From: Neisseriaceae bacterium
GTDB lineage: Bacteria > Pseudomonadota > Gammaproteobacteria > Burkholderiales > UBA11063
DNA length: 6,292 bases
Assembly: GCA_947499925.1 (NCBI GenBank)
Contig: CANMQR010000040.1
Coordinates: 1 to 6,292 of the forward strand
Direction: 5' to 3'
Shown one piece after another: positions 5,941 to 6,292 of the stretch (position 1 is the stretch's first letter; every line of letters starts with the position of its first letter). A model generated the notes under the pieces. The model was not told the origin of the DNA. It searched no databases and saw nothing but the letters and a program-made list of their open reading frames with translations. The translations under genes were made by a program, and so were the position numbers.

Positions 5941-6292
5941 ATGAAAAAAATGCTTGTGCTTGCTCTTTTATTGTCAAATGTTGGCGCTTTTGCTGCTGAC
6001 GATAGTGATTCTACTGCTAATAATAACCCCCTAGTTGGTGGGCGTCAACAAAGTAGTCATCAACAATTTGGTAATCAACCAGTTACTGGAACTAAAGGTC
6101 AAACATATAACTATGGTGATAATACCGATGGTAATAACCCCTTAGTTGGTGGACGTCAACAAAGTAGTCATCAACAATTTGGCAATCAGCCAGTTACTGG
6201 CACTAAAGGACAAATACCATCACAAACTGGAGGGCAACAAAATAACCCCCTAGTTGGTGGGCGTCAGCAAAGTAGTGATCAGACATTTGGTA
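5941..6292 (+). CDS. Secreted tandem-repeat protein of unknown function, N-terminal 117 residues, C-terminus outside window
   Basis: The gene starts at ATG 5941 and is still open at the right edge. Residues 1-18 form a clear Sec signal peptide: KK, a hydrophobic core MLVLALLLSNVG, then AFA with cleavage expected before Ala19-Asp20. There is no lipobox cysteine, so the mature protein should be periplasmic, outer-membrane associated or released. After a short acidic Ser/Asp stretch come repeats of 27 residues beginning NNPLVGGRQQSS and ending VTGTKGQ (28-54, 65-91, and a third from 101 that is cut off). Linkers of 10 and 9 residues separate them. The protein is rich in Gln, Gly, Asn and Ser and has no cysteine in the visible part. 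I do not recognise a family. A surface, matrix, adhesive or stress-related role is possible but unproven. It has its own promoter and strong ribosome binding site and is divergent from the symporter gene. Confidence 0.85.
   Translation, partial: MKKMLVLALLLSNVGAFAADDSDSTANNNPLVGGRQQSSHQQFGNQPVTGTKGQTYNYGDNTDGNNPLVGGRQQSSHQQFGNQPVTGTKGQIPSQTGGQQNNPLVGGRQQSSDQTFG
6022..6102 (+). repeat. Coding tandem repeat, copy 1 (27 codons)
   Basis: First full copy of the repeat, residues 28-54 of the secreted protein. Key features are NNPLVGG, Arg-Gln-Gln, Ser-Ser-His-Gln-Gln-Phe-Gly, then NQPVTGTKGQ. It starts 111 bases before copy 2 and is identical to it at 75 of 81 bases. Confidence 0.95.
6133..6213 (+). 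repeat. Coding tandem repeat, copy 2 (27 codons)
   Basis: Second full copy, residues 65-91, with the same 27 amino acids as copy 1. All six base differences are silent. It is preceded by the linker TYNYGDNTDG and followed by IPSQTGGQQ, which are unrelated to each other. Copy 3 starts 108 bases after it. Confidence 0.95.
6241..6292 (+). repeat. Coding tandem repeat, copy 3 (partial, cut by window end)
   Basis: Seventeen codons of a third copy are visible, from residue 101. Compared with copy 1, His becomes Asp and the second Gln after it becomes Thr (SSDQTFG instead of SSHQQFG), with two further silent changes. The rest of the unit, and any later copies, lie beyond the right edge. Confidence 0.9.

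Noticed and set aside
6022..6292. Regularly spaced direct repeats as a possible CRISPR array
   Set aside because: The repeats are in frame within a signal-peptide-bearing gene, vary only at silent positions between the two full copies, and their 111/108-base spacing and 81-base length do not fit CRISPR.

Overview
The window is AT-rich DNA from what looks like a Gram-negative bacterium, most likely a low-GC betaproteobacterium. SecD opens with the TKYPLWKY-type start and SecF with MEFFKIKKDIPFM, and SecF carries GYSVNESVVVFDRIREN and an SRTIITHGCTEMMVLSM stretch. From memory these resemble Burkholderiales/Neisseriales proteins much more than those of E. coli. A low-GC Neisseriales lineage is a reasonable guess but was not tested against any database.

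Layout: positions 1-5761 hold six genes, all on the minus strand. In order of transcription they are a dicarboxylate/amino-acid:cation symporter-family protein (5761-4535), yajC (4447-4109), secD (4089-2275), secF (2260-1331), dedA (1295-663), and the first 208 codons of an AAA-type ATPase (624 to the window edge). Position 5941 to the right edge begins a plus-strand gene for a small secreted protein built of near-identical tandem repeats; it is cut by the window end. The 5762-5940 gap is a divergent intergenic region with a promoter-like sequence on each strand and a 12-bp AT palindrome.

How the genes work together: YajC, SecD and SecF form the accessory membrane complex that joins SecYEG and uses the proton motive force to pull exported proteins through the inner membrane. 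The genes lie 14-19 bases apart, and the secF ribosome binding site overlaps the secD stop codon. DedA, 35 bases downstream, is a membrane protein of the family tied to undecaprenyl-phosphate recycling and envelope homeostasis. The ATPase, 38 bases further on, has no known link to export and may only share the transcript. The symporter gene is separated from yajC by 87 bases and probably has its own promoter.

Most of the window is ordinary housekeeping sequence. The least explained part is the repeat protein at the right edge: a signal peptide followed by 27-residue repeats, where the two complete copies differ only at synonymous positions. The second point is the symporter, which has lost three polar or charged residues that relatives use for cation and substrate binding.
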